Below are positions 1 to 8,300 of a DNA stretch of 64,000 nt, piece after piece; the stretch's first letter is position 1, and every line of letters starts with the position of its first letter. The position numbers were made by a program, and so were the translations under genes. The notes beneath the pieces were generated by a model. The model did no database searches. It was not told the DNA's origin and was given only the letters and a program-made list of their open reading frames with translations. This DNA is from an uncultured Verrucomicrobiales bacterium. GTDB lineage: Bacteria; Verrucomicrobiota; Verrucomicrobiia; Verrucomicrobiales; Akkermansiaceae. The stretch covers positions 1-64,000 of the forward strand of contig CALGZA010000025.1 in NCBI GenBank assembly GCA_937934595.1, read 5' to 3'.

Positions 1-3
1 AAA

Positions 4-78
4 TGGCTCCGGCACAAGGATTCGAACCTTGGACCTAGTGATTAACAGTCACCCGCTCTACCGCTGAGCTATGCCGGA
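4..78 (-). tRNA. tRNA-Asn (anticodon GTT)
   Basis: On the minus strand the sequence folds as a complete tRNA. The 7-bp acceptor stem pairs TCCGGCA with TGCCGGA. The D arm contains AGCTCAGCGGTAGAGC, the anticodon loop reads CTGTTAA (anticodon GTT, Asn), and the T arm contains GGTTCGAATCC. A genomically encoded CCA end lies at 4-6. It sits about 120 bases downstream of acpS on the same strand. Confidence 0.97.
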
Positions 79-200
79 ATTTAATGATTACGTGCTACCT
101 TTATATCTTTTAAAGTAACTCGTAACGGGCGGGAAGTTGTCATAAACTACAGAAAGTGCAAGAAAAAAAAGGTGTTTAGCCGTATTATTTTTAACATTTT

Positions 201-587
201 TTATTCATCGACCAATACCACAGCATTTGCAGCTGCATAGTGCTCTGCATGCGTGAGACTTATCTTAATGTCCACAACATTGAGTGTCTCAGCATACGCT
301 CCACCCGCACCACTCATCAGAACCTTAGGCTCGCCTGACGGCTCCCTCACTATCTCCATATCCAACCATGAAACCTCTTTCCCTATACCACTACCAAACG
401 CCTTCGCTATAGCTTCTTTCGCAGCAAAACGAGCTGCAAAGTGAATCGCAGGACGCTTCTGAGACAGACAATAGTCACGCTCAGCCTCAGTAAATATACG
501 CTGTAAAAACTTTTCCCCAAACTCAGCAATAGAAGAGCCTATTCGCTCCACCTCCACGACATCTATACCAATACCTAAAAGATTCAT
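201..587 (-). CDS. acpS: Holo-[acyl-carrier-protein] synthase
   Basis: AcpS transfers 4'-phosphopantetheine from CoA to a serine of acyl carrier protein, activating it for fatty-acid synthesis. The 128-residue protein has the usual family length and both metal/CoA motifs: GIGIDVVEV with Asp9 near the N-terminus, and FAARFAAKEAIAKAFG with Glu59. The start codon overlaps the pdxJ stop by four bases (ATGA), so the two are almost certainly cotranscribed and translationally coupled. The pdxJ-acpS pair is common in other bacteria. No separate ribosome-binding site is needed or seen. Confidence 0.96.
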   Translation of the reverse strand: MNLLGIGIDVVEVERIGSSIAEFGEKFLQRIFTEAERDYCLSQKRPAIHFAARFAAKEAIAKAFGSGIGKEVSWLDMEIVREPSGEPKVLMSGAGGAYAETLNVVDIKISLTHAEHYAAANAVVLVDE

Positions 588-1354
588 ACCACCACCCCCT
601 CAGGATCATACCCCTCCATCAATTCACGTATTTCAGACACCGCCTGCGTAAAGCCCACTCGCACTGAACGAGCAACTATCGTATGACCAATATTTAATTC
701 CTTCAAATAAGGAACCGCATAAAGCTCATGAATATTTTCATAATTAATTCCATGCCCAGCATTCACCTGTAAACCTATCTCATGCCCCCTCTCTGCTGCC
801 GCCTTTAACCTATCTAACTCCTCAACTCGCTTACTAGCCTCCCCACCCACAGCATTTGCAAAACATCCAGTATGTAACTCCACCATCTCCGCCCCCATCC
901 TAGCAGACGCCTCAACCTGCTCAATATCAGGATCAATAAACATACTAATTTCCATGCCCGCCGCCTGTAACCTCTTAACCGTAGGCTCCAAATCTGCATA
1001 AAGCCCCACTACATCAAGTCCACCCTCAGTCGTCACCTCTTCTCGCGTCTCAGGTACCAAACAAATAAACTTTGGCTTCAACTTCAAAGCAATATCTATC
1101 ATCTCCTCACTATTCCCCATCTCTAAATTAATAGGAAGCTCAGTAGCCTCCTTAATCCTATAAGCATCCGCCTCCTGCATATGCCTCCTATCACCTCTTA
1201 CATGAATCGTAATAGAATCCGCACCTCCCAGCTCCGCATCAGCCACAGCATCTATAACACTAGGCTCAGCATTAGGAGAATCCGGCAGCAACGCATAACG
1301 TGCCTGCCGCAAAGTCGCAATATGATCAATATTTACTCCGAGTAGTAAGTTCAT
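584..1354 (-). CDS. pdxJ: Pyridoxine 5'-phosphate synthase
   Basis: PdxJ condenses 1-deoxyxylulose 5-phosphate with 3-amino-2-oxopropyl phosphate to give pyridoxine 5'-phosphate, the last step of de novo vitamin B6 synthesis. Family hallmarks run in order: LLLGVNIDHIATLRQAR at the N-terminus, HVRGDRRHMQ, LVPETREEVTTEGGLD, the HTGCFANA phosphate-binding region, and VNAGHGINY followed by LNIGHTIVARSV. The frame opens at 1363, but the internal Met at 1354 gives the N-terminus of characterised homologues and is preferred. The gene overlaps acpS by four bases downstream. Confidence 0.96.
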   Translation of the reverse strand: MNLLLGVNIDHIATLRQARYALLPDSPNAEPSVIDAVADAELGGADSITIHVRGDRRHMQEADAYRIKEATELPINLEMGNSEEMIDIALKLKPKFICLVPETREEVTTEGGLDVVGLYADLEPTVKRLQAAGMEISMFIDPDIEQVEASARMGAEMVELHTGCFANAVGGEASKRVEELDRLKAAAERGHEIGLQVNAGHGINYENIHELYAVPYLKELNIGHTIVARSVRVGFTQAVSEIRELMEGYDPEGVVV

Positions 1355-1560
1355 TATGTCCACTCATTGACTCATTACAGCTAAATTGTCAACAGACACC
1401 GCCAATTTAACATACTTCTATCAAACCTTAATTACCATAAACATACATAAAAATCACCAGCAACCACCAAAATAACCGCCATGGAATAAAATCACACCCA
1501 GACACAAAAGCCACGTTTCCTCTTGCGGTAAATTATGCTTATCTTTATCAACAACCTACC

Positions 1561-4176
1561 ATGAAGGGAAAATCTAAAATCCAGAGTGAAACAGAGCCAG
1601 CATCTTTACCTAAAGCTCTCCCTCGGCTCCCCATTTTGCTCATGATGTTTGTCTCAGGCTTCGCTGGCCTCGTCTATCAAGTGCTCTGGATGAAACAACT
1701 CGGGCTCTTATTCGGAAATACCGCCCACGCCACATCCATCACACTCGCCACATTCTTCGCAGGTATTGGTTTCGGCAGCTGGTGGTGGGGAAAAATAACC
1801 AGTAAATCAACTAACCCAGTTCGCCTCTATGCCATCCTAGAAATCGGAATCGTCATCACTGCATTATTATACTATGTCATCTTAAAAATATTCTACGCTA
1901 TCTACCCAAACGTATACGAACTTAGCGCAGGCTCTTCATGGCTTATCATCATCAAATTCGCTCTCTCACTACTTCTCATATTCCCAGCAGCCTTCTTCAT
2001 GGGTGGCACCATACCAGCCATTGGACAAGCCATGATCCGCCATCGTAAATCATTCGGTAGCACCTCATCATTCATATACGGAACTAACACACTCGGTGCC
2101 GCATCAGGCGTAGCTTGTGCAGCATTCACTCTCATCCCCAAATTCGGCTTCAGCCTATCCTACGCCATCGCCGTATCCCTTTCAGCATCAGTTGCCGCTC
2201 TCTCATGGTGGCTCTCACGTAAACCAGAGGCCACACTAAACAACCCTCCCCAGATCACACCCCAAGACAACCAAACTAACAAAAATCACGATAAAAACAC
2301 ACCAACAGCCCCCTCACTTAACGAACGCCTCATACTCATCCTCTGCTTCTTCTCAGGATTCTCAGTCCTCGCTCTAGAAGTTCTATGGACTCGTATATTC
2401 GCCCAAGTCCACGAGAATTCAGTCTACTCCTTCGCCATCATTCTAACCGTCGTCCTTGTATGTTTAGCTATCGGCTCATGGCTAAGCTCTATTCTTGCAA
2501 AACTAAAACTACCACCACTTCAAGGAACAGCAGCACTCATACTCATCGGCGGAGCATTCCTTCTCATCAACCCATGGATGCTCATGCAGGTCACAAATGA
2601 CCTACAACCCATCTATAAACCTGACCAATCATGGGACGACTACGTAAGCTGGATGTACGGAATAGGTTTCAGAGGAATCGGCTTTCTAGTCATCGCTCTA
2701 GGCACAGTCTTTCCATTCCTCATGAAAGCCACAGAGCAATACGCCAACCAGCCAGGTAAAGCATTAGGCAAAATACTCGCAGCAAACACACTCGGAGCCA
2801 TCATCGGTGCGCTCATCTGTGGTTTCATCCTACTCCCCACCCTAGGAATCTGGCGTAGCATGCAACTAATCACCGCCGGATACTTAATCATCGGAATCAT
2901 CCTCCCACTCGGAAAAGTACGCGCAGCTAACATCACACGCGCCGGATCCATCCTCTGCCTCATTCTCCTATTCACCACCATGAGCCCCGTAAAGAACCCA
3001 GCACAAGGAAAACCCCATGGCTCCGCTTCCAGTCAAATCCTACAAACCTGGGAAAGCAGCGACTGCACCGTAACAGCAACCAAAGAAAAAAATGGAAACA
3101 TCGCCATCAAAATAAATGGAGCCTACTCACTAGGATCCACACAAGCATTCAGCGAACAAGCCAATCAATCGCGTATCCCACTCATGATACACCCTAATAT
3201 CCAGAACATATTTAACCTAGGATTCGGAACAGGAATGTCAGCAGGAGCATCACTAAGTCCCCAGTTCCCAAACATCAAAAAAGTTACCAGCTGCGAACTC
3301 ACTAAAACAGTCGTAGATGCCGCCAAATCACATATACCTCCTCAAATGACCGGTGGCGTCTTCACAGACCCCAGATCTAAAATCATTATAGAAGACGGTA
3401 GGCACCACCTCATGGCATCCAGTGAAACATATGACATGATCAATGCAGACCTCTTCCTTCCATACCGCCGCGGAGCAGGCAGCCTATACAGCCTAGACCA
3501 CTATCAAACTGTCGCCAAACGCCTCAACCCAAACGGCATATTCGTCCAATGGCTACCACTATACCAAATCACAGAAACAGAGTTCGGCGTAATCGCACGC
3601 ACCATGTTAGAAGCATTCAGCCAAGTCACCATATGGAGAAACAACTTCACCCCAGGCAGAGAAAAAATTGCCCTCATCGGCCAGCTCAGTCAAAAACCCA
3701 TCCCCATACCACCAGCAATAACCCGCCAATCCATGCTGCAACAAACAGCAGGAAAAAACTGGCATGAGTCACACGCCAACATGATTAAACCAACACCATC
3801 AACAATTTTATTCCACTACATCGGCAACCTAACAGCAGCAAGTAATCTCTTCACTCACTACCCTATCAACACAGACGACAAACCAATCATCGAATACCAA
3901 ACACCCCTCTTATTCCGTCAAGTAGCAGCCAAAGACAAGGTCATTTGGATGGTCGGCCCTAAACTCATAAAAATCATTAACCTTATATTACTAGAGTCAC
4001 CTATCATGACTGACCCCATGCTCGCTGGCCACCCAGACGCCAGCCGCAGACTAGCCATAGCCGGTAAACAGTTCCATAAATCTCTCGTCGCAAAAGCACT
4101 CAACAATATCGAAGAATCAGAAGAAGCCTGGTTCCAGTTCAACCATCACTGGCACGCAACAGCAGACGGCAAATAA
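1561..4176 (+). CDS. Membrane-embedded spermidine-synthase-like fusion protein
   Basis: This is an 871-residue fusion of a polytopic membrane part and a C-terminal class I methyltransferase/spermidine-synthase-like domain. The N-terminal half has two copies of the module typical of MFS/spermidine synthase fusions. The first begins MFVSGFAGLVYQVLWMKQLG and continues into a FFAGIGFGSWWWG segment. The second begins FFSGFSVLALEVLWTR near residue 260. The soluble domain has a Rossmann-type NLGFGTGMSAGAS loop, an acidic CELTK strand, EDGRHHL and a YDMINAD strand, which correspond to the aminopropyltransferase fold. The substrate is unknown; true spermidine synthesis is not demonstrated. It is monocistronic and divergent from pdxJ. 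Confidence 0.85.
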   Translation: MKGKSKIQSETEPASLPKALPRLPILLMMFVSGFAGLVYQVLWMKQLGLLFGNTAHATSITLATFFAGIGFGSWWWGKITSKSTNPVRLYAILEIGIVITALLYYVILKIFYAIYPNVYELSAGSSWLIIIKFALSLLLIFPAAFFMGGTIPAIGQAMIRHRKSFGSTSSFIYGTNTLGAASGVACAAFTLIPKFGFSLSYAIAVSLSASVAALSWWLSRKPEATLNNPPQITPQDNQTNKNHDKNTPTAPSLNERLILILCFFSGFSVLALEVLWTRIFAQVHENSVYSFAIILTVVLVCLAIGSWLSSILAKLKLPPLQGTAALILIGGAFLLINPWMLMQVTNDLQPIYKPDQSWDDYVSWMYGIGFRGIGFLVIALGTVFPFLMKATEQYANQPGKALGKILAANTLGAIIGALICGFILLPTLGIWRSMQLITAGYLIIGIILPLGKVRAANITRAGSILCLILLFTTMSPVKNPAQGKPHGSASSQILQTWESSDCTVTATKEKNGNIAIKINGAYSLGSTQAFSEQANQSRIPLMIHPNIQNIFNLGFGTGMSAGASLSPQFPNIKKVTSCELTKTVVDAAKSHIPPQMTGGVFTDPRSKIIIEDGRHHLMASSETYDMINADLFLPYRRGAGSLYSLDHYQTVAKRLNPNGIFVQWLPLYQITETEFGVIARTMLEAFSQVTIWRNNFTPGREKIALIGQLSQKPIPIPPAITRQSMLQQTAGKNWHESHANMIKPTPSTILFHYIGNLTAASNLFTHYPINTDDKPIIEYQTPLLFRQVAAKDKVIWMVGPKLIKIINLILLESPIMTDPMLAGHPDASRRLAIAGKQFHKSLVAKALNNIEESEEAWFQFNHHWHATADGK

Positions 4177-4364
4177 AAAGTGGCTCCCTTTGGCCATACC
4201 ACTTCTTTGTTTCTATTCTTTGATGTTCAATGCACCTTTGAACAGAAAGATTTTTCAATGTATCACTGGCTCCGTTTGGCATTACAGCTTCTCAAAAAAT
4301 AAAACGACGGTTGACATTAGGCTTTTAACGCTATTGAATCCCATTCTCAATAACGCAAGAGCCA

Positions 4365-4556
4365 ATGTCTAAACCTGAGAAACAAAAAATCAAATCTTTC
4401 TGTAAATGGAGCCCCAAGCAAATTCAAAAAAACTTTGAATTACTTACTGAGCTCCTAGAAGACCCACGCTTTGTATGTAAAAAATGTGCCAGAGCCTCCA
4501 ACAACAAGAAAACCCTCTGTAAACCAGAAAAACTACCAACCGTAGCAAAATGGTAA
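4365..4556 (+). CDS. Small Cys-rich, probably zinc-binding protein
   Basis: A 63-residue protein of unknown function. It has a CKWSPKQI N-terminal segment and a C-terminal FVCKKCARASNNKKTLCKP stretch, so a CxxC knuckle followed by another Cys could bind zinc. The arrangement resembles short uncharacterised proteins of other bacteria rather than a random frame, and the stop codon abuts the stop of the convergent LOG-family gene. The separate 60-residue frame just upstream (4190-4372) is not believed. No Shine-Dalgarno sequence is visible. Confidence 0.6.
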   Translation: MSKPEKQKIKSFCKWSPKQIQKNFELLTELLEDPRFVCKKCARASNNKKTLCKPEKLPTVAKW

Positions 4557-5684
4557 CTACCCCTCAGCCTCAACAGGCGGATGTTTAATAATAAAATCTA
4601 ACACATCTTCAGGCTCATCAGTGCAGTGCAGCATCTGCGCATAATCCCTGCCTTCAGCTAACTGCTTAATACACGGATAAATCATCGTATCCTCAGTATA
4701 CCGCTTCTCTCCCAAGAAAACCATAGGACTAATCTTCTCAAACGTAACATAATGGTTCTGCGTGGCATCCATAAAGATCTCCTGAGTCGTCCCCGCACTC
4801 CCTGGCGCAAACACCACCCCATACTCAGCTATCGCTAACAACCCATCTTCACGTATACTGTTAGAAAAATACTTCGCTACATGCTTACTAAACAAATTCG
4901 TAGGCTCATGACCATAAAACCAAGTTGGCACAGCCAAGGAAGAGTGACCATTCGGATACAGATGAATCACACTCTGCGCCGCCTGCATATAGCCATCATC
5001 ACTATAAATAGGTGCAGTAGCAAGTATCTTAAAAACCTCTTCCAGCCCATCATCATCCACATCAGCTAACCACGCCCCCAGATTAGCAGCCTCCATCATC
5101 CCAGGTCCACCTCCAGAAGCCACATAGTAACCCTCACGGGTCAAATCACGGGTCAACTTGACCACCTTCTTATAATAAGGATCAGTCCTAGGAGTCCCAT
5201 GCCCACCCATAATAGCCACTACCTTCTTTGGCCCATCACCATCCACCTTACCTTCTAACAAGTCCCTCAAACCATCATCCACAGCATGATCATGCAGCCT
5301 CTGAGCCAGAGACTCTAAAATATCAGGCTTAGCCCTACCCTTAGACTCAAAATGATCATAGATCCGCTTATCCACACTCTGATCTATCTTATGCGTCCAC
5401 CCATCCATCAACTCCTCACGCGTATAAAGTGTCGCCCTGTAAGGATTATAAGGTAAATTTGGCAAATTCGGAAACACCACAGCACCCTGCTGAATCAAAA
5501 AATCCACCGTAGTCTCCTTAGGAAAATGACACCCCAAAAAAACCGCCCCTGTAAAATTTAACCGGTTCCAATCCAAATCCTCATCCCTAAAATCTAACCC
5601 CTGAATCACGGCACAATGTAACTGACCCTTATGCTTCAAAAAATCTTCTAATCTATCTAACTCTCTAACAACAGAATATCTCAT
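4557..5684 (-). CDS. LOG-family (lysine-decarboxylase-like Rossmann) protein
   Basis: A 375-residue member of the LOG/TIGR00730 superfamily, whose members cleave ribose 5-phosphate from nucleoside monophosphates. The Rossmann core carries VVAIMGGHGTPR near residue 155, SGGGPGMMEAANLGA (190-204) and PGSAGTTQE (294-302). The last corresponds to the family PGGxGTxxE motif with Ser for Gly. The N-terminal ~150 residues are an extension, as in the long PpnN-like nucleosidases rather than the short plant LOG proteins. It is the last gene of a minus-strand run after hpt, an oxygenase and a desulfurase-like gene. Nucleotide monophosphate hydrolysis is inferred from family only. Confidence 0.85.
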   Translation of the reverse strand: MRYSVVRELDRLEDFLKHKGQLHCAVIQGLDFRDEDLDWNRLNFTGAVFLGCHFPKETTVDFLIQQGAVVFPNLPNLPYNPYRATLYTREELMDGWTHKIDQSVDKRIYDHFESKGRAKPDILESLAQRLHDHAVDDGLRDLLEGKVDGDGPKKVVAIMGGHGTPRTDPYYKKVVKLTRDLTREGYYVASGGGPGMMEAANLGAWLADVDDDGLEEVFKILATAPIYSDDGYMQAAQSVIHLYPNGHSSLAVPTWFYGHEPTNLFSKHVAKYFSNSIREDGLLAIAEYGVVFAPGSAGTTQEIFMDATQNHYVTFEKISPMVFLGEKRYTEDTMIYPCIKQLAEGRDYAQMLHCTDEPEDVLDFIIKHPPVEAEG

Positions 5685-5757
5685 GCAGAAATACTACGAC
5701 ATATACGCCACTCCGCCAGAGAGAAATCAGAATAAATAAACACCACCACTTAAAAAC

Positions 5758-6972
5758 CTACAACCCATCTAACACATCAAACGCATAATCTATCTCATCC
5801 ACACTATTATAATGCAGCATCCCCAACCTCAAAACACCATCACTCCTATCTAACCCAAGCGCATCCACCAAATTCACCGCATACATATGCCCATTCCAGC
5901 CAAACACACCATGATCAGCCAAATGCCGTGCCAAATCCTCAGGTGTATGCCTAACAGAAGTCAGCGCAAACGTCGGCGCCCTGCCACTCACACCAGAAAC
6001 CCCATGCAACCTCAAAAAATTATGCCCATCCAACCTCGCTAAAAATCGCTCCACCAATAACCTCTCCATCTCCCCTATCCTCCCATAACTCAACCCAAAA
6101 TCCCCATTCCCCTCACCACCAAGCGATAACAAATACCCCAAACAAGCACCGAGCCCAGCCACAGCAGTAAAATTCTGCGTACCAGTCTCCCAACAATGAG
6201 GAATCTCAACCGGAGACGGCTCTATCTTATAAGGCTCTATCAAACGCATCAAATCCTTCCTCCCATATAAAATTCCAATATGAGGACCAAAAAACTTATA
6301 AGCAGAGCAAACTAAAAAATCACAACCTAACGCTGCCACATCCACCCTGTAATGAGGAGCATGATGAACCGCATCCACATAAATATAAGCCCCAAACCGA
6401 TGAGCCACCTCACTCATACCCGCAATATCCACATGACTACCCAGCAAATTTGACGAACTAGTTATAGCCACCAACCGCGTCCTCTCATCAATAAAACGCT
6501 CAAGTGTCTCCACAGGAATCGACTGCGTCACAGGATCAAAAGGAAGTATCCTCACACTCACCCCCCTATCCTCAGCCGCTCGCCTCCAAGTCGAAATATT
6601 CGCATCATGATCTAACTGTGAAACAATAATATTATCACCCTCAGCCCAAGTCTGAGACAAAGCACGACTAAACGCAAAAGTCAAACTCGTCATATTCTGA
6701 CCAAACGTCACCTCACTACTCTCACAATTCAAAAATAGCCCTACCAACTCACGCACATCAGCCACCATCTCCACAGTCTCCCTACCAGTAGCAAAACAGC
6801 CACCATGATTCGCATTATGATGAAGAATGTAATCACTCATCGCCTCAGGAACCACACGCGGAACCTGAGACCCACCAGGACCATCAAAATAAACCACAGA
6901 CTCGCCACCAAGCCTACGCGCCAGTGCTGGAAACTCCTCCCTTACACACCCTAAAGACAATCTAGAAGACAT
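5758..6972 (-). CDS. Cysteine desulfurase-like PLP aminotransferase class V protein
   Basis: A 404-residue fold-type I PLP enzyme of the class V group, in the TIGR01976-type cysteine-desulfurase-like branch. FDGPGGSQVP opens the fold. The cofactor Asp is in YIYVDAVHH (Asp200), and the PLP-binding lysine is Lys226 in CSAYKFFGPHIG. Whether it is a true desulfurase or acts on another amino acid is not shown by sequence, and no Fe-S scaffold genes lie nearby. It follows a predicted 2-oxoglutarate/Fe oxygenase by 21 bases, which hints that the two act on a common amino-acid-derived substrate. Confidence 0.85.
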   Translation of the reverse strand: MSSRLSLGCVREEFPALARRLGGESVVYFDGPGGSQVPRVVPEAMSDYILHHNANHGGCFATGRETVEMVADVRELVGLFLNCESSEVTFGQNMTSLTFAFSRALSQTWAEGDNIIVSQLDHDANISTWRRAAEDRGVSVRILPFDPVTQSIPVETLERFIDERTRLVAITSSSNLLGSHVDIAGMSEVAHRFGAYIYVDAVHHAPHYRVDVAALGCDFLVCSAYKFFGPHIGILYGRKDLMRLIEPYKIEPSPVEIPHCWETGTQNFTAVAGLGACLGYLLSLGGEGNGDFGLSYGRIGEMERLLVERFLARLDGHNFLRLHGVSGVSGRAPTFALTSVRHTPEDLARHLADHGVFGWNGHMYAVNLVDALGLDRSDGVLRLGMLHYNSVDEIDYAFDVLDGL

Positions 6973-6993
6973 AAAAATAAATGCTAAAGAAAA

Positions 6994-7644
6994 TTATCTC
7001 CTATGCTCCCCAGCAGTTAGAACAAATATATCGCGTGTAGCATGCTTTACATCATCAGCCGGATGAATCGAATTCGCATTATGCATCACCTTCTCATCAT
7101 CACAGAATAAAAACTGACCAGGCTCCAACATCGTCTCAAATACAGCCTCCTCATCCTTAGCCAAATGAATCGAATTCGCTCCACCTATAACACCATCACG
7201 ACGAACCACAAAAATACCCAAATAATGACATCCATCACGGTGAACCCCCTCAGGAGATGGATTACCCTCAACCCCCTCACCACACAATACCCTAATCTGA
7301 TGCACCTCCACAGGAGTATTCATCATATTAATTCCAGTAATTGATACAAAACAATCAATAATATTCTGAAAACTCGAATGCTGAATCACACTATTATCTA
7401 TCTCATCATACTCACGGAAAATATCCGGACGCCCCTCATACTTCTCAGTCTGATAAAACTGCTTGTGAGGTAACCTAGACAGTCCCTGAGGCGAACCAGA
7501 AAACCATGAAAACCTGCGCCTACGGAATCCACCCTGAATATAATTATCCACAGGCAACATATCAAAAGAATCATAAAGAGAACACCTATCTATCTCAGGC
7601 GCATCCACAACCGCATAACCTTTTTCAATCAATTCCTTATTCAT
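6994..7644 (-). CDS. 2-oxoglutarate/Fe(II)-dependent dioxygenase family protein
   Basis: A 216-residue protein resembling the 2OG-Fe_Oxy_2 family, which includes free-amino-acid hydroxylases. The jelly-roll iron site is visible as EGVHRDG (His135, Asp137) and the distal His188 in VMHNANSI. Arg204 in TRDIFVLT is suited to bind 2-oxoglutarate. Length is normal for the family. It sits between hpt and the desulfurase-like gene, 21 bases upstream of the latter, so it is probably in the same transcript. The substrate cannot be assigned from sequence. Confidence 0.8.
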   Translation of the reverse strand: MNKELIEKGYAVVDAPEIDRCSLYDSFDMLPVDNYIQGGFRRRRFSWFSGSPQGLSRLPHKQFYQTEKYEGRPDIFREYDEIDNSVIQHSSFQNIIDCFVSITGINMMNTPVEVHQIRVLCGEGVEGNPSPEGVHRDGCHYLGIFVVRRDGVIGGANSIHLAKDEEAVFETMLEPGQFLFCDDEKVMHNANSIHPADDVKHATRDIFVLTAGEHRR

Positions 7645-7704
7645 AAAGAAACCATACCCAACAAATCTTAATTTGCCTAGTGCAATATCACACCCAAATA
7701 TCCA

Positions 7705-8235
7705 CTATATCACATCCTCACGTAAAACCCCCACATAAGGCAAATTCCTATACTTCCCCTTATAATCCAAACCATAACCTACCACAAACTCATCACCTAT
7801 AGTAAAACCCACATAATCAGGCGTATACTCCACCCCTCGCTCCTTATCCTTCGCCAACAAAACGCAACTCTCCACAGAACTCGCCCCAGCCCCCTTAATC
7901 ACACCGCACACCGCCTCCATCGTAAGTCCAGTATCAAATATATCATCCACCACAATCACACGCTTCCCTAAAAAATCAGGCATCCCTACATCCAGAAACT
8001 TCACCTCTCCACTACTCTTCATACCACCATGATAACTTGAAATATTCATACACTCCAAGTCTAACCTCACAGGCATCCTCCTAAACAAATCAGCACCAAA
8101 AACCATCGCACCCTTCAGCAAAACCACAATCATCAAATCATCCACACCACCCTCCATAATCTTCCCTGCAAGAACATCTATCCTATGACCTATCACCTCC
8201 TCACTCACCAATATCCTATCTATAGCCTCATGCAT
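7705..8235 (-). CDS. hpt: Hypoxanthine phosphoribosyltransferase
   Basis: Salvages hypoxanthine and guanine to IMP and GMP with PRPP. The 176-residue protein has the usual length and carries the PRPP loop VIVVDDIFDTGLT (93-105) with its two catalytic acids. Other family segments are LLKGAMVFGADLFRR and MNISSYHGGMKSSGEVKF. The C-terminal FVVGYGLDYKGKYRNLPYVG matches the purine-binding and closing segments. It is first in a four-gene minus-strand run that ends with the LOG-family nucleotide hydrolase, a plausible purine link. Confidence 0.95.
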   Translation of the reverse strand: MHEAIDRILVSEEVIGHRIDVLAGKIMEGGVDDLMIVVLLKGAMVFGADLFRRMPVRLDLECMNISSYHGGMKSSGEVKFLDVGMPDFLGKRVIVVDDIFDTGLTMEAVCGVIKGAGASSVESCVLLAKDKERGVEYTPDYVGFTIGDEFVVGYGLDYKGKYRNLPYVGVLREDVI

Positions 8236-8300
8236 GAATAACCACCTAACACAAAAGCAATCCAGAATCTAACAAAAACAACCGCCATAAACATCACACC

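Noticed and set aside
253-444. A 63-residue + strand frame opposite acpS
   Set aside because: It lies entirely antisense to the well supported acpS gene and its sequence is explained by the strand composition bias.
4190-4372. A 60-residue + strand open frame
   Set aside because: No homology-like motif or plausible composition, and it overlaps the better supported Cys-rich frame. The spacer also holds imperfect copies of tggctccNtttggc, which look coincidental.
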